Shown here: positions 54,062 to 63,849 of the stretch, piece after piece
Numbering within the stretch: position 1 is the first letter of the stretch
Layout: the number at the start of each line of letters is the position of its first letter
Assembly: GCF_024529955.1 (NCBI RefSeq)
Contig: NZ_AP024855.1
Coordinates: 124,001-188,000, forward strand
DNA from: Photobacterium toruni
GTDB taxonomy: Bacteria > Pseudomonadota > Gammaproteobacteria > Enterobacterales > Vibrionaceae
Length of the DNA stretch: 64,000 nt
Reading direction: 5' to 3'
The notes under the pieces: model-generated
Database searches by the model: none
What the model was told of the DNA's origin: nothing
What the model saw: only the letters and a program-made list of their open reading frames with translations
Made by a program: the position numbers and the translations under genes

Positions 54062-55051
54062 ATGAAACATTTATCTAAAAAATTCTCAACACTAATGCTG
54101 GCAAGTCTCGCATTAGCTTCTACCTGTGCACACGCTATACCTTCAGGCAAAGACATGTCAATTTGGATTGATGTTGGTGGACCTGTTGGCGGCCCTTATG
54201 CCACTGTTATTCAAAATGGAGCAAAGCAAGCAGCGGAAGATCTTGATGCTAATTTACGGGTTGTTTATTCTGACTGGCAACCTCAAAAGATGATCGAAAA
54301 TTTCAAACAAGCGGTTTCTGCTGACCCATCCGGTATTATTATCATGGGTCATCCTGGTGATAGCGCCTATCAACCTTTAATTATGGAAGCTGAAAGTAAA
54401 GGTATTAATGTTACAGCTATTGATACTGCACTTCCTGCAAGTATGAATGCAATGCAAAATAAAGGCTTTGGTTATGTTGGGGTAAGTAATGCAAAACGCG
54501 GTATAAAACTCGCAGCTGAAGCATTACGTCGAGGTAAATTTAAAGCAGGTGATCGTGCGTTAGTCTGGGGAATAAAAGATATTGCTGAGCGTAGTAAATC
54601 TACACGAGGTATGATAAAAACATTAGAGCAAGCAGGATTAACCGTTGATTTTCTTCAAATTTCACCAGAAACAGATAAAGACCCATCTTTAGGTACTGCA
54701 GCAATTACTTCATATCTTGCTAGTCATATGACAACCACATTGATCTTAGTTGATCATGGTTCACTTACTTCGCAAATGGCTAATTTTTTGCGTAATGCAG
54801 GTGTAAGACCTAAAGAGATCTTTGTGGCAGGGTTTAGCTTATCCCCTGCAACCGCCGATGCTATTCGTAGTAACTACGTACAATTAGTGGCTGATAGTCA
54901 ACCTTACCTGATGGGGTATTTATCAGTTGTACAAACAGTGCTAAGTAAACGTTATGGTTTTTCAGGTTTAAATATTAATACGGGTGCTGGTTTTATTGAT
55001 CTCAATAATATTGATTATATTGCACCATTAGCAGCAAAAGGTATTCGTTAA
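54062..55051 (+). CDS. Sugar ABC transporter substrate-binding protein
   Basis: A 329-residue periplasmic binding protein (type 1 fold, ribose/fructose-like) with signal peptide (1-25, ending AHAIP). Core strands: MSIWIDVGGPVGGPYA, PSGIIIMGHPGDSAYQPLI, GINVTAIDTALPASM and AAGFS-like VAGFSLSPA. A pentose, hexose or similar sugar is likely, but which one is not evident. Its stop overlaps the ATPase start by one base. Confidence 0.88.
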   Translation: MKHLSKKFSTLMLASLALASTCAHAIPSGKDMSIWIDVGGPVGGPYATVIQNGAKQAAEDLDANLRVVYSDWQPQKMIENFKQAVSADPSGIIIMGHPGDSAYQPLIMEAESKGINVTAIDTALPASMNAMQNKGFGYVGVSNAKRGIKLAAEALRRGKFKAGDRALVWGIKDIAERSKSTRGMIKTLEQAGLTVDFLQISPETDKDPSLGTAAITSYLASHMTTTLILVDHGSLTSQMANFLRNAGVRPKEIFVAGFSLSPATADAIRSNYVQLVADSQPYLMGYLSVVQTVLSKRYGFSGLNINTGAGFIDLNNIDYIAPLAAKGIR

Positions 55052-55809
55052 TGTGCACTAAAGCATTAGTACTTACTGATATTAATAAATGGTTTGGATC
55101 GATTCACGCGCTACGCAATATAAACTTGAATATTAATAAAGGTGAGATTATTGCGCTACTTGGTGACAATGGTGCAGGAAAATCAACACTAATTAAACTT
55201 ATCGCCGGTGTTGAATCGTTTGATTCTGGCTGTATAAGCATTCAAGGAAAATCTATTGATAAGAAAGGTCATAATGTAAAAACAGCCCGCAAATTAGGTA
55301 TTGAAACGGTTTATCAATCAGGATCATTAGGAGAACAACAATCAGTATGGCGTAACTTATTCTTAGGCCGCCACATTCGAACCAAATTAGGATTTATTGA
55401 CCAAAAACAAGAACGTCAGCAAGCACAACAGTTACTACAAAAACTCGACTTTCGGGGTGTAGGCGCTAATATTGAAAGTTGTATTTCACAGCTTTCAGGC
55501 GGAGAATGTCAAGGTTTAGCGATTGGCCGCGCAATGTTATTTGATGCGAAATTGGTTATACTTGATGAGCCAACAACAGCATTATCACTGGGTGAAGTTG
55601 AGAAGGTATTGCACTTTATCGAAACATTAAAATCACAACATCGTGCTTGTTTACTCATTACTCACAACATAAATGACGCTTACCGTGTCGCAGATCGTTT
55701 TGTTGTTATGGATCGCGGGGCGATTGTTGCAGAATATAATAAAACGGAAATGGATCAACAATCACTACAACAAGCACTTCTTGCTGCTGTTGGTCGAGGT
55801 GCTGCATGA
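55051..55809 (+). CDS. Sugar ABC transporter ATPase, single-domain
   Basis: A 252-residue ABC ATPase with Walker A GDNGAGKST, Q-loop VYQSGSLGEQQ, signature QLSGGECQGLAIGRA, Walker B VILDEPTTALS and H-loop ITHN. It has one nucleotide-binding domain, as in FrcA, unlike the duplicated RbsA type. Stop overlaps the permease start. Confidence 0.92.
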   Translation: MCTKALVLTDINKWFGSIHALRNINLNINKGEIIALLGDNGAGKSTLIKLIAGVESFDSGCISIQGKSIDKKGHNVKTARKLGIETVYQSGSLGEQQSVWRNLFLGRHIRTKLGFIDQKQERQQAQQLLQKLDFRGVGANIESCISQLSGGECQGLAIGRAMLFDAKLVILDEPTTALSLGEVEKVLHFIETLKSQHRACLLITHNINDAYRVADRFVVMDRGAIVAEYNKTEMDQQSLQQALLAAVGRGAA

Positions 55810-56786
55810 TTTCCGCTTTTGTTCGTCATCGAGCACCAATCATTACCAGCCTAATGTTGGTAAGCTTATGGTTATTATTTACCATTTATAGCCCACAAAC
55901 ATTTACCCATATTCGTATTTATACTTCATTCATGTCAACGATCCCTTTCACTGCAATGTTAGCCTTTTGCTTAACATTATTAGTCATTGCTCGTGAAATT
56001 GATATGAGTTTTCCATCGATTATTGCGCTTGGAGGCTACGTTTTTTCTGCTACATTTCAAGCAACACAATCTCCCCTGCTTGCCTTTACTGCTGCAGCCA
56101 TCGTTGGTATTTTATGTGGCATATTAAATGGTCTTTTAGTGGTCTGTTTTAATATCCCTTCAATTATAGCTACTATTGGCAGTCAATTTTTTATCGGTGG
56201 TTTAACAACGGTTATTGCTGATGGATTGGCATTAAGCTTGCCTGAAATTCGTGATAGCTGGTTTCATACCATAATGGTTGGGAGAATTGCGGATGTTATC
56301 CCTGCACAAGCTATATGGTGTATCATCATTTTAGCGTTATTATGGTTACTGCTATCACGACATGTCTTTGGTGATAACATTAATTTTATTGGTGACAATC
56401 CCAAAGCGGCAGAAATGATGGGCGTGCCTGTTGCTCGTACGCGATTATTATTGTTTATTTTAATGGGATTAATGTCTGCGATTGTCGGTATTTTTGTTAG
56501 TCTTGAAATGAGCAGTTGGTGGCCAAATCAGGGGCAAGGCTACATGCTTTTGGTTTTTGCTTCCGTTTTTATCGGTGGTACATCAGTACTTGGTGGACGT
56601 GGCACACTTTTAGGTACCTTTTTTGGTGCTTGTATTATCGGTATTTTAGAAGCTGGTATTATCAGTGCTGGGCTAGCTGGTTTTTGGACTCGATTAGTCT
56701 ATGGCGTAATAATTATAATTTCTTTAATTATTCATAGTATTTTACTAAAGCAACATAAAGGCACATGGCGGCAATTGATTCACTAA
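55806..56786 (+). CDS. Sugar ABC transporter permease (CUT2/RbsC-like)
   Basis: A 326-residue permease with about ten helices. Family signature: IDMSFPSIIALGGYVFSA near residue 60, GILNGLLVVCFNIPSIIATIG, GDNPKAAEMMGVPVAR and GGTSVLGGRGTLLGTFFGA. It completes a three-gene transporter without a kinase, isomerase or regulator nearby. Terminator follows. Confidence 0.92.
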   Translation: MISAFVRHRAPIITSLMLVSLWLLFTIYSPQTFTHIRIYTSFMSTIPFTAMLAFCLTLLVIAREIDMSFPSIIALGGYVFSATFQATQSPLLAFTAAAIVGILCGILNGLLVVCFNIPSIIATIGSQFFIGGLTTVIADGLALSLPEIRDSWFHTIMVGRIADVIPAQAIWCIIILALLWLLLSRHVFGDNINFIGDNPKAAEMMGVPVARTRLLLFILMGLMSAIVGIFVSLEMSSWWPNQGQGYMLLVFASVFIGGTSVLGGRGTLLGTFFGACIIGILEAGIISAGLAGFWTRLVYGVIIIISLIIHSILLKQHKGTWRQLIH

Positions 56787-57152
56787 TTATTAATCTAATC
56801 GACCAATAGAAAGAGAGCATTATTGCTCTCTTTTTTATTATCAATGACAAAAAAATTCGCCATTAATGTCCATCATCAAACTCAATCATATCTACTCGTA
56901 ATAGTATTTACTTACAAAAAGTGACGCGGTAACAATTTAATTATTTAATAACTAACGACAGATTATACCCGACAATTAAAATTAAGACGTTTATTGTTAG
57001 TGATTATTTGACCATTTTTTGCATTATTGGTGACCCAAATGCGATCTCAATCTTGATCTTTTATTTTTCATAAATACATGAATTATATAGCTTTAATTTT
57101 TCAGTCTTATATAATATCTCTTATAGCAGATCAATAATAAAGACTAAAAGTA
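56787..57152. other. Intergenic region before the large integrase
   Basis: Contains the sugar operon terminator (56810-56836) and AT-rich sequence. I find no inverted or direct repeats convincing as recombination sites. Confidence 0.45.
56810..56836 (+). terminator. Terminator of sugar ABC operon
   Basis: AAGAGAGCA/TGCTCTCTT stem followed by TTTT. Confidence 0.88.
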
Positions 57153-58601
57153 ATGACGATCGAACCATCAAACGCTTTAATACATAACGAGTTTAATCTT
57201 AGACCAGGAACGTTGCGTCAACAAACTGCGGTTAGTCAGCAAACCCGTCAACGAGATCATTTTATTGCTAATCCCGCACTGGCCTATATTAATTCACTTG
57301 CAGCAACAGATACCACTGGTGGTCAAGCAAATGCGCGTTATACATTAGAGCGTTTTAGCCGATTTCTACTGACATCAACATTTGATAAAATTGATTGGAT
57401 TGTGCTATTAACAACCCCTTCTCTTATTGAAAAAGCAATGGCGGCTTTTTTAATTCATCGAGCAAAAACTAAAGCAAAGATGAAAGGATTATTTTATGAT
57501 CCACAGCGTTCACTGAAGAATTTACATATTAATCCATTAAAGAAAGCGTTATTAATTGTCAGTGATTATTTTTATCAGCAACGACAGATTTCATTATCTC
57601 AGCATGTGGATTGGAAAAATGCTATCGAACAATTTTCAGTTCATCATCAATCTGCAACTGAATTAGAACAAGGTTGGCTACCTCCAATTTATACAGAACA
57701 AAAGTTAGCGATTGAATTAACATCACAAGCTAAAATTATGCTTGAAGCATTCAGTTGTTTTTGTATAAGACCTTGTATTGAAAGGATGGATTGGTATAGC
57801 GTTCTTTATGCTCCAGTATTACAAACATCAATGCAATCGTTTTTATCATCTCGCTTAACCATGAAAAGTAGTGATAGAAAACAAGATTATGCCCCAGCCA
57901 CTGCTGATAACTTATTAAGAATGTTACGGGGTGTTGCTCACCATGCTTGGTTATCAGAATCTATTTCGATTGAAACCTTACAACGAATTAAGGCCATAAA
58001 ACTACCGCGAGGCTCACGACAATCAAGTGGAAGATATTTAAGTTATTCAGATGTTGACCGAATATCGGCACTAACTTTAGCACAATCAAATAAGATTAAA
58101 GCATTGAGAGATAATGCTATTTTTTGGTTAATGTATGAATCTGGCTTACGACGCGCGGAAGTTATTGGGCTTGATATCAGTGATATTGATCTTTATTTAT
58201 GTAAAATACGCGTTATGGGTAAAGGTAATAAAGAGCGTTATGTTCCCTTCTCAAAGAGTAGTGATCTTTATGCTGCAATTGAACAATGGCTTATCGTCCG
58301 TTCTCAACATCCACAACAAATATCGAGTTTCTTTTGTGGTGTCAATCGTTATCAGCAACTAACATCACAACGTTTAACAACTCAAACGTTAAATGATCTT
58401 TGTAAGCATATTCATCAATTGGGGTTTTCACGTCAAATATCACCCCATGATTTTCGCCACTCGGTAGCAACAAATTTATTACGCTCAGGTTATGATTTAC
58501 TATTAGTCAGCAAGTTTATGGGGCACAGCAGTATTACAACGACCCAACGTTATGACCGCCGAACAGATGATGAATTACAAGGAGTCACACCGGGCCGTTA
58601 A
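57153..58601 (+). CDS. Tyrosine recombinase with duplicated N-terminal region
   Basis: A 482-residue integrase, longer than XerC/D (about 300). The C-terminal catalytic domain (about 295-475) has all residues: Arg in YESGLRRAEVIG, Lys in VMGKGNKERYVP, HxxR in SPHDFRHSVATN, His in MGHSSI and nucleophile Tyr in TTQRYDRR. The first 295 residues contain two similar helical units, LERFSRFLLTSTFDKIDW (about 65) and LEAFSCFCIRPCIERMDW (about 197), suggesting two core-binding domains. No phage or conjugation genes lie nearby. Confidence 0.88.
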   Translation: MTIEPSNALIHNEFNLRPGTLRQQTAVSQQTRQRDHFIANPALAYINSLAATDTTGGQANARYTLERFSRFLLTSTFDKIDWIVLLTTPSLIEKAMAAFLIHRAKTKAKMKGLFYDPQRSLKNLHINPLKKALLIVSDYFYQQRQISLSQHVDWKNAIEQFSVHHQSATELEQGWLPPIYTEQKLAIELTSQAKIMLEAFSCFCIRPCIERMDWYSVLYAPVLQTSMQSFLSSRLTMKSSDRKQDYAPATADNLLRMLRGVAHHAWLSESISIETLQRIKAIKLPRGSRQSSGRYLSYSDVDRISALTLAQSNKIKALRDNAIFWLMYESGLRRAEVIGLDISDIDLYLCKIRVMGKGNKERYVPFSKSSDLYAAIEQWLIVRSQHPQQISSFFCGVNRYQQLTSQRLTTQTLNDLCKHIHQLGFSRQISPHDFRHSVATNLLRSGYDLLLVSKFMGHSSITTTQRYDRRTDDELQGVTPGR

Positions 58602-58733
58602 TACATCACACTATATAACAGTTAGTTTCAATGTTTGTTGTTAAAAATAGAACATAAGTATAATAGTTGTATTATATTCTGCTATCTCTTTAGATGAATG
58701 GTATCGTATAAAAAACAACAACAAAGGATTATT

Positions 58734-59000
58734 ATGTTGATATTTATACGGACATTATTACTGCTATTATTAATTACATTTCATACATCTAGCTATGCAT
58801 TGACAATTAATCAATACACACAAAAACATGCTTTATTACCTTGTACTGGATTAGAAACTAAAATTAATAGCTTTGAAAAAAGAATAACAATGATGCTATC
58901 TAATGCTTCAAAAAAAGAAAAATCCAATCTAAAAAATGAATATAAAGCACTACATAATTTATATAAACAAAAAAAATGTCATAAAAGAAAATTCAGATAA
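58734..59000 (+). CDS. Small secreted protein, unknown
   Basis: An 88-residue protein with a signal peptide (1-22, ending SSYA) and a short, very basic mature part with two cysteines (LLPCTGLE and KKCHKRKF). AAGGATTATT gives a strong ribosome binding site for the ATG at 58734; the in-frame start at 58698 lacks one. No family recognised. Confidence 0.7.
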   Translation: MLIFIRTLLLLLLITFHTSSYALTINQYTQKHALLPCTGLETKINSFEKRITMMLSNASKKEKSNLKNEYKALHNLYKQKKCHKRKFR

Positions 59001-59048
59001 TATCATTTTGAATTATCTGAATTTTATAAGGAGTAATATATTATTTAT

Positions 59049-60293
59049 TTAAACGAGTAATGTATAACTTAAATATAAATTTAGAGCAAGAACGATAGCA
59101 ATAATGATTAATCCTAATATTGAAACTATTTTATTGTTTTTATATTTACCCATAATTACTTTGCTGTTAGTAAAGTATAATAGTGGAATAATTGCTAGTG
59201 CTATACCAAAGCTTAAAACAACTTGGCTCATGACTAAAATTTCAGTTGTATTTACTGCCAAAGCGATAACAATAAATGATGGAATCATAGTAACTGAACG
59301 ACGTAACCACATTGGAATACCAAATTTAACAAAGCCTTGCATTACAACTTGTCCAGCCATTGTACCTACGACTGTTGATGAAAGCCCTGATGCGACTAAT
59401 GAAACACCAAACAATACTGATGCAGCTTTACCCACTAATGGTGTCAATGTTTTATATGCCGTTTCTATTTCAGCAATATCTTTATTACCTGAATAATGAA
59501 ATACTGCGGCAGCCATTGCAACAATAGCTATATTTACAAATCCAGCAATAACCATTGCAATTAATACATCATATTTTGTTGAACGTAATCGTGTTGATAC
59601 TTTTTCACCATAAGTATTTTTAAATAATGCAGAATGTAAGTAAATAACATGCGGCATTACCGTAGCACCAAGAATACCCGCGGCTAAATATATTTGGTGT
59701 GGACTATTCAATGTGGGAACAATCAATCCAGTCATCAGAGCATGAGATGCTGGCGGTGCAATGAATAATTCAAAAATATAAATTACAGCAACTAATAATA
59801 ATAAAGTACCAATAACAATCTCGAGTGGTTTTTGACTTTTATTATTAAGCATCAGTATCATTATTGTAACGATAGCTGTAATAACAGCACCTTCCATTAA
59901 ACTAATATTAAATAATAATTGGAAACCAACGGCTGCACCAATGAATTCAGCAAGATCAGTCGCCATAGCTATGATTTCAGCTTGTATCCAATAAGGGCCT
60001 ATCGCCCATTTAGGAAGATGATCACGTAAGTGTTCTGCTAAGTTTTTGCCTGTTACTATCCCTAATTTAGCAGAGAGATATTGAATCAACATCGCCATTA
60101 AATTTGCCCATAATACCACCCATAAAAGTTGGTATCCAAAGGCAGATCCTGACTCAATATTTGTCGCAAAATTGCCGGGATCAATATAGCCAATAGCAGC
60201 AATGAATGCAGGGCCTAATAAAAGTAATTTCTTTTTTAATTTTAAATTAAATGGGATTGGCTGCATATCAACTGCAATAACTGCTCTATTCAT
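59049..60293 (-). CDS. mntH: Nramp-family divalent metal transporter MntH
   Basis: A 414-residue proton-coupled Mn(II)/Fe(II) importer with about eleven helices. Nramp signatures: [17 protein letters not shown] in helix 1 (metal-binding Asp, Asn) and [15 protein letters not shown] in helix 6 (Met, His). Length is normal. Upstream lies a 17-bp palindrome overlapping a Fur-type site (60325-60363), so metal-dependent repression is likely. Confidence 0.95.
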   Translation of the reverse strand: MNRAVIAVDMQPIPFNLKLKKKLLLLGPAFIAAIGYIDPGNFATNIESGSAFGYQLLWVVLWANLMAMLIQYLSAKLGIVTGKNLAEHLRDHLPKWAIGPYWIQAEIIAMATDLAEFIGAAVGFQLLFNISLMEGAVITAIVTIMILMLNNKSQKPLEIVIGTLLLLVAVIYIFELFIAPPASHALMTGLIVPTLNSPHQIYLAAGILGATVMPHVIYLHSALFKNTYGEKVSTRLRSTKYDVLIAMVIAGFVNIAIVAMAAAVFHYSGNKDIAEIETAYKTLTPLVGKAASVLFGVSLVASGLSSTVVGTMAGQVVMQGFVKFGIPMWLRRSVTMIPSFIVIALAVNTTEILVMSQVVLSFGIALAIIPLLYFTNSKVIMGKYKNNKIVSILGLIIIAIVLALNLYLSYTLLV

Positions 60294-60706
60294 AAGTGAC
60301 TCCTTTGTTTTGAGTCTACTCTACTGAATATCTAAATGATAATCAATATCATTTAGATATTCATAAATGACAGCTAAGGTTACAGTTATGGATAACCAAC
60401 AAACAATAGCTCCAAGCTATCTAACAAATAGTGGAAAATATCCATTTATTTAAAAATTTGTGATCGCTTATCAATAATAACTATTATTTTGTTTTATATT
60501 TTTAAAAAAATCGATATTGTCGTTTTGTTGTTTTATATAGCTTTAGTGAATTTAAAACACTAAAGGTAAGCGCTAATTAAGCATAATGATGGTTAACTAT
60601 TTTAAATAGTCATATTTATGCAAAGGTTATTATTAATAATAGATTTTACAGCATATGCCATCGCTACAATTATGACAAAAAACGGATAGGTTTAAAGGGA
60701 TGTAAT
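60294..60706. other. Intergenic region, divergent promoters of mntH and sigma factor gene
   Basis: Contains the mntH operator palindrome (60325-60363). The rest is AT-rich with no further frame recognised. Confidence 0.55.
60325..60363. promoter_or_regulatory. 17-bp perfect palindrome and Fur-like operator upstream of mntH
   Basis: TGAATATCTAAATGATA (60325-60341) and its exact reverse complement TATCATTTAGATATTCA (60347-60363) flank a 5-base spacer. The centre, AATGATAATCAATATCATT, resembles a Fur box. It ends about 30 bases upstream of the mntH start. Confidence 0.8.
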
Positions 60707-61593
60707 ATGGAAGCTAAAGAGAGTTATCAGAAACAAGCTTTTGAAACTGATGTTATTCAATTATATCTTCGTGATATTTCACTAAAACCACTTCTCACTA
60801 AAAAAGAAGAAGTACTTTATAGTCGTAAATCATTAACGGGAGATAAAAACGCAAAGAAGATCATGATTGAGAGTAATTTACGTTTAGTTGTTAATATTGC
60901 TAAGCATTATCGCAGTAGCTCTCTTCAATTTAGTGATCTTATTGATGAAGGAAATATTGGTCTTATGACCGCGGTTGATAAGTTTGATCCAGAAAAAGGT
61001 TTTCGATTTTCAACATATGCAACATATGCAACATGGTGGATCAAACAAACAATAGAGCGTGCTATCCATAATCAAAGTCGTACCATTCGTTTACCTGTAC
61101 ATGTATCAAAAGAAATTAATACTATCCTACGAACACATAAAAAATTACTTCTACTCAAAATAAAGAACCTAAAAATGACGATGTAGCAAAAGCATTAAAC
61201 CGAGATATTAATAGTATTACGACTATTTTAGCTTACGATGCTCCTGTTATATCTTATGATCAAACCGTTAATGATGATGCTAATTCACAATCATTTTCTG
61301 CCTTCTTAACAAACGATAAAGAACTTCAGCCTGATGCCTATTTAGATGCGATGACGATTAACCATATAACATCTTCTATGTTAGACAGCTTACCTTCTCG
61401 TGATAAAGAAATTATTTGCCGTCGTTTTGGTCTGCTCGGGCATGAATCACAAACCCTTCAAGAAGTTGCAGATGAAGTAGGATTAACACGTGAACGAGTC
61501 CGCCAACTACAAGTTATTTCATTAAAAAAACTTCGTAAGTATTTACAGCGCGATAACTACGATATCTCGATACTATTTGCTGACACTGCATGA
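60707..61593 (+). pseudogene. RpoS-like sigma factor gene, frameshifted
   Basis: A sigma-70 family gene closest to RpoS. The first 146 or so residues are in frame 1: [18 protein letters not shown] and [19 protein letters not shown] (region 2.1-2.2), [18 protein letters not shown] (2.3-2.4) and [13 protein letters not shown] (region 3). It then stops at 61186. The remainder reads on in another frame: [31 protein letters not shown] (4.1-4.2) and LTRERVRQLQ (4.2). One extra A in the A6 run at 61139-61144 would restore a full protein. Region 2.4 also carries a 9-bp tandem duplication (61013-61030). AAAGGGA precedes the ATG. Confidence 0.85.
61013..61030. repeat. 9-bp tandem duplication ACATATGCA in sigma region 2.4
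   Basis: Two perfect adjacent copies insert TYA into the conserved STYATWWI segment. Confidence 0.95.
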
Positions 61594-61654
61594 TAGATTT
61601 TTTGCTATTATCTAAACATTAAGTGTTCTTTTATCGTCATCGTTAAGGCTTGTT

Positions 61655-62200
61655 ATGCGTTTAAAATTATTATTAATTGTAGGTTGTGTCTTATTCTTTA
61701 CTGGTTGTGCTAGTTACGGTGTAACTGAAAATGAAATGCAATCTTACTTAAATAAAGAAACCCAATTTAATCATTCCGTTGGCATTCAAGGTCTAGCCTA
61801 TGCCACCGGTAAATTTGATAATATAAAAGTAGGAATTGGACGTGTTGCAAAAAATAAAATTAATGTCGTGGCAACGGCAACAGCTGACTTAGAGTTAATG
61901 GGACAACCCACCCAAAATATATCAATTAAAGCCAATTTTAGTGCTGTTCCCTATTATAACCAAGAGCAAGGTGCTATTTACTTAAAAAATCTCAATATTG
62001 AATCATTAGACGTTACGCCCCAGCGGTTAAATAATGTATTAACAAAACCGGTTATCACCCCTATTGTTTCTTTCTTGAGCCAAATCTTATCAACCAAACC
62101 AGTGTATAAACTTAATGATAATGAAATAGAACAATCATTACTGAAAAAAACCAAACCTGAATTAGTAATTAAAAATCATCGATTAGTTTTAGATTGGTAA
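61655..62200 (+). CDS. DUF1439 lipoprotein (YceB-like)
   Basis: A 181-residue lipoprotein with lipobox LFFTGCASYGV (Cys18). The mature part has beta-rich segments and TKPVYKLNDNEIEQSLLK typical of DUF1439/YceB, a tubular lipid-binding fold. Probably an outer-membrane lipoprotein of unknown role. Terminator follows. Confidence 0.88.
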   Translation: MRLKLLLIVGCVLFFTGCASYGVTENEMQSYLNKETQFNHSVGIQGLAYATGKFDNIKVGIGRVAKNKINVVATATADLELMGQPTQNISIKANFSAVPYYNQEQGAIYLKNLNIESLDVTPQRLNNVLTKPVITPIVSFLSQILSTKPVYKLNDNEIEQSLLKKTKPELVIKNHRLVLDW

Positions 62201-62218
62201 TAAATAGCCGTGTTACAT

Positions 62219-62247
62219 AAAAAGCTCTTTTTATAAGAGCTTTTTAT
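62219..62247. terminator. Bidirectional terminator between DUF1439 gene and small membrane protein
   Basis: AAAAAGCTCTT/AAGAGCTTTTT perfect stem with 5-base loop. Confidence 0.9.
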
Positions 62248-62549
62248 TGGCTATCTTTTGATTGCTCTAAATAATGGGGATTAACTGTCTCATTCATCAT
62301 TTTTACAGCCCTTTCTGCCTCAAAAGATCGTTTCATGGCTTCTGCCGCATAATCTCTTGTTGTTGGCGTTTGACTACTAATAATCAGCATTAGTACAAAT
62401 ATAATCGTTGCAACGGATAAAATCGCAACAGTATATATCCGTCGAGTAATACGACGTTCACTTTGTTTAATTTCAGCTTTTACCGCCCGTAATACATCAT
62501 AGTTTGTGATGTTTGAACGTACTCTTTGGTTTGTATCCATCTTACCCAT
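62244..62549 (-). CDS. Small membrane protein, unknown
   Basis: A 101-residue protein with a basic N-terminal part (KQSERRITRRIY), one membrane helix (about 43-60, VAILSVATIIFVLMLII) and a short helical tail. No family recognised. ATG at 62540 is an alternative start three codons in. Confidence 0.65.
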   Translation of the reverse strand: MGKMDTNQRVRSNITNYDVLRAVKAEIKQSERRITRRIYTVAILSVATIIFVLMLIISSQTPTTRDYAAEAMKRSFEAERAVKMMNETVNPHYLEQSKDSQ

Positions 62550-62665
62550 TCAATTAATAAAAGTATTTATTTTAGCAAGCATTTCTGAATTTAACCTTAC
62601 TTAATTTTAATTGTGTGAGTGGTGGTTATTTTTATTACAATTATAAAGTTATAGTGCGTTAGTGA

Positions 62666-62696
62666 TTTTAAAAAATAGAGCATTACGCTCTATTTA
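62666..62696 (-). terminator. Terminator of chromate transporter gene
   Basis: AAATAGAGC/GCTCTATTT stem; on the minus strand it is followed by a T run. Confidence 0.85.
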
Positions 62697-62697
62697 G

Positions 62698-63849
62698 TTA
62701 TAACTTGATTATCAGAACATATATAAACAACACGATCGCTAACATCCATACAGGGCATCGCCATTTTTTGATTAAAATATATCCAGCAACAATTGCTATA
62801 ACATCTGAAACTGATTTAATTGAACTTGTTATTACCGGATTAATAAATGCACTGCCTAATAAACCAACGACACAAGCATTTATTAATAAAATTGCGTAAG
62901 TTAATCGAGGATGAGTAAATAACGCTTTCCACGCAGGAAGAAAAGCGAATAAGAGTAAACTACCTGGAAGAAAAACAGCAACGGTCGCAACTAAACTTCC
63001 CCAAAGAGGCGTAGAGGGCATTGCCGAAGCCCCCAAATAACTCGCCATAGTAAACATTGGCCCAGGTACTAACTGCGCAGAAGCATAAGCACTTAAAAAA
63101 GTATTATCCGTAATCATCCCATCGAGCATTGGTTGTAATAATGGCAATACCACATGACCACCGCCAAAAACAAAACTGCCCGCTTGATAGAAAATAGTAA
63201 ATAAATTCACACTACCATTTGCAGTTACAATGAATGGTAATAAGACAAATAAACTCAAAAAAGTAACGAGTAATCCACTATGAGGTCGAATGGGTTTTAT
63301 TAGCTGTTGATTAAGTACTGGTTGTGTTTTAAATGACCATAAATACCCAATAATACTCGCTATAATAATAGGAACTATTTGTCCCAATAAGCCATCACTA
63401 AATATTAACCATACCATTGTTAATAATGCCGTGATAACAGTTGTAATTGACGTTAAATTCTTTTTTATCATTCCCCACAATGCATCTGTAACAACCACTA
63501 CAGCTAATAATTTCGCAGCTATAATAATATACTCAACAATAACTGCATGACCAAATTCATTATTTGCAACGGCGAGAAAAGTTAATAAAACAAAAGACGG
63601 TAATGTAAAACCGATAAAAGCTGCAATCGAACCTAAATAACCTGCTTTTTTATAACCAATATACATACCCAGTTGACTACTTGCAGGTCCGGGTAAAAAC
63701 TGACATAACGCAATAGCTTGTGTAAAATCTTCATCAGTAAGCCATTTTCTTTTTATAATAAATGCTTGCTGAAAATAACCTATGTGTGCCGCTGGGCCGC
63801 CAAAACTACACATCCCTAGCATTAAAAACTGCCAAAAAACCGTTACCAT
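62698..63849 (-). CDS. chrA: Chromate transporter family protein (ChrA)
   Basis: A 383-residue long-chain CHR protein with two homologous halves of about six helices each. N-half: GMCSFGGPAAHIGYF and CQFLPGPASSQLGMYIG; C-half: SFVFGGGHVVLPLLQ and AQLVPGPMFTMASYLG. ChrA exports chromate, but many family members have other or unknown substrates. Monocistronic. Confidence 0.9.
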   Translation of the reverse strand: MVTVFWQFLMLGMCSFGGPAAHIGYFQQAFIIKRKWLTDEDFTQAIALCQFLPGPASSQLGMYIGYKKAGYLGSIAAFIGFTLPSFVLLTFLAVANNEFGHAVIVEYIIIAAKLLAVVVVTDALWGMIKKNLTSITTVITALLTMVWLIFSDGLLGQIVPIIIASIIGYLWSFKTQPVLNQQLIKPIRPHSGLLVTFLSLFVLLPFIVTANGSVNLFTIFYQAGSFVFGGGHVVLPLLQPMLDGMITDNTFLSAYASAQLVPGPMFTMASYLGASAMPSTPLWGSLVATVAVFLPGSLLLFAFLPAWKALFTHPRLTYAILLINACVVGLLGSAFINPVITSSIKSVSDVIAIVAGYILIKKWRCPVWMLAIVLFIYVLIIKL

